NCBI GenBank assembly: GCA_938074135.1
Contig: CALJFL010000100.1
Span: forward strand, 1-6,714
DNA: 6,714 nucleotides
Source: an uncultured Halieaceae bacterium
Lineage (GTDB): Bacteria > Pseudomonadota > Gammaproteobacteria > Pseudomonadales > Halieaceae
Direction of reading: 5' to 3'
The notes below the pieces were generated by a model. It had not been told where the DNA came from, ran no database searches, and saw only the letters and a program-made list of their open reading frames with translations. Positions 6,066-6,714 of this stretch are shown piece after piece (position 1 is the stretch's first letter; every line of letters starts with the position of its first letter). A program made the position numbers and the translations under genes.

Positions 6066-6670
6066 GCAGAATGACCCTCCCGTCACTGTTGGCCGGCATG
6101 CTAATAGTGCTCGCCGCCTGCGGATCTACGCCGCCGAGTGATTACTATGTACTGTCTGCGGCCGCCACGGAAACCCCCACCGGAGATTCGCCGTCACTGG
6201 GTGTAGGGCCAGTCAGCATCCCAGAGTATCTCAATCGCAACAGCATGGTATTCAACCGGGACGGCAACAAACTCGAAATTGCCTCCTTCGCCCGCTGGGC
6301 CGAGCCGCTTGAATCAGGCATATCGAGGGTACTTAGCATTAATCTGGCATCGCGGCTTAACACCGAGGACATTCAGGTCTTTCCCTGGCATCCGAGCCAG
6401 GCCCCGGATTACGCCGTAGGGGTGCGACTGCTGGTGCTGGACAGTAACAGCGTCCGCGCACAACTCGTCGCAGAGTGGAGCCTGAGGACGAAGAAAGACG
6501 GTTCGGCTGAGGTGCGTCGCATCGTCAGCCTGGAGGAGACAACAACAGGGGTCGAACTATCACCTGAAAATGTAGCGCGGTCCTACAGTAATTTGCTGGC
6601 CAAGCTCAGCGACAAGATCGCCAAAACCATTGCCGACGACATGGCGATGGCAGGTACCGAGGAGAACTAG
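6062..6670 (+). CDS. PqiC-family ABC-type transport auxiliary lipoprotein
   Basis: This 202-residue lipoprotein is probably the outer-membrane partner of the MCE transporter. It has a lipoprotein signal with lipobox VLAAC and acceptor Cys20. The residue after Cys is Gly rather than Asp, which fits Lol-dependent sorting to the outer membrane. The mature part carries the pattern of the PqiC/ABC_trans_aux family: YYVLS (28-32), then GPVSIPEYLNRNSMVFN (49-65) and FARWAEPLESGISRVLSINL (76-95). A strand-rich core and a C-terminal helix (about 168-195) follow. In E. coli, PqiC sits with PqiB at the outer membrane. The start overlaps the MCE gene stop as ATGA, indicating translational coupling. It is the last gene of the operon; its TAG stop shares CTAG with the stop of the convergent gene on the other strand, and no terminator is visible between them. 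Confidence 0.92.
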   Translation: MSRMTLPSLLAGMLIVLAACGSTPPSDYYVLSAAATETPTGDSPSLGVGPVSIPEYLNRNSMVFNRDGNKLEIASFARWAEPLESGISRVLSINLASRLNTEDIQVFPWHPSQAPDYAVGVRLLVLDSNSVRAQLVAEWSLRTKKDGSAEVRRIVSLEETTTGVELSPENVARSYSNLLAKLSDKIAKTIADDMAMAGTEEN

Positions 6671-6714
6671 AAGTCGTCGGGGCGCATCATCGCGTCGGAG
6701 CCACCATCCACGAA
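6667..6714 (-). CDS. Probable short-chain dehydrogenase/reductase, C-terminal end only
   Basis: The minus strand from the window edge reads FVDGGSDAMMRPDDF and then TAG at 6669-6667. VDGG near the C-terminus is the hallmark last strand of classical SDR oxidoreductases (NAD(P)-dependent, Rossmann fold), and the tail after it resembles those of several SDR proteins. Only 15 residues are visible, so the substrate is unknown and the family call rests on this short motif. The gene is convergent with the lipoprotein gene and overlaps it by four bases. Confidence 0.6.
   Translation of the reverse strand, partial: FVDGGSDAMMRPDDF

Noticed and set aside
3176..6670. Canonical mlaFEDCB operon
   Set aside because: Gene order differs (permease first), there is no MlaC or separate MlaB, the MCE protein is far longer than MlaD, and a PqiC-type lipoprotein is present.

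Overview
The window looks like a chromosomal segment of a gammaproteobacterium, probably a Pseudomonas-like or marine relative. The support is moderate-to-high GC (judged by eye), a dapA-bamC-MBL hydrolase cluster of the kind found in pseudomonads, BamC itself (a mainly beta/gammaproteobacterial BAM lipoprotein), and an MCE-type envelope lipid transport operon. This is inferred from gene content, not from a taxonomic search. I see no mobile element, CRISPR array, tRNA or rRNA.

Left part (1-2455, minus strand): reading leftward, dapA (lysine/diaminopimelate synthesis) runs into bamC (outer-membrane assembly lipoprotein), which runs into a metallo-beta-lactamase-fold hydrolase cut by the window edge. 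Each junction is a one-base stop/start overlap (TGATG, then TAGTG), so the three genes are almost certainly cotranscribed and translationally coupled. The hydrolase starts with GTG.

Middle (2456-3175): a 144-bp divergent intergenic region holds a plausible dapA promoter and a GC-rich hairpin. A small secreted DUF3806-type protein of unknown function follows on the plus strand. A 66-bp gap then carries a good sigma70-like promoter candidate for the next operon.

Right part (3176-6670, plus strand): a compact four-gene operon for an MCE lipid transporter. Its order is a permease with an N-terminal STAS (MlaB-like) domain, an MlaF-like ATPase, a single-MCE-domain membrane-anchored protein with a long helical tail, and a PqiC-type outer-membrane lipoprotein. 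The spacings are 2 bp, then two 4-bp ATGA overlaps. The likely assembly is an inner-membrane ABC motor joined to a periplasmic MCE ring or tunnel, with a lipoprotein partner at the outer membrane; no MlaC-type shuttle is encoded here. At the far right, the last 16 codons of a convergent short-chain dehydrogenase-like gene end in the same CTAG tetranucleotide that stops the lipoprotein gene.

The genes are mostly recognisable envelope and housekeeping families. I found no clearly new system. The most interesting item is the hybrid architecture of the MCE operon (Mla-like motor with Pqi-like periplasmic parts).
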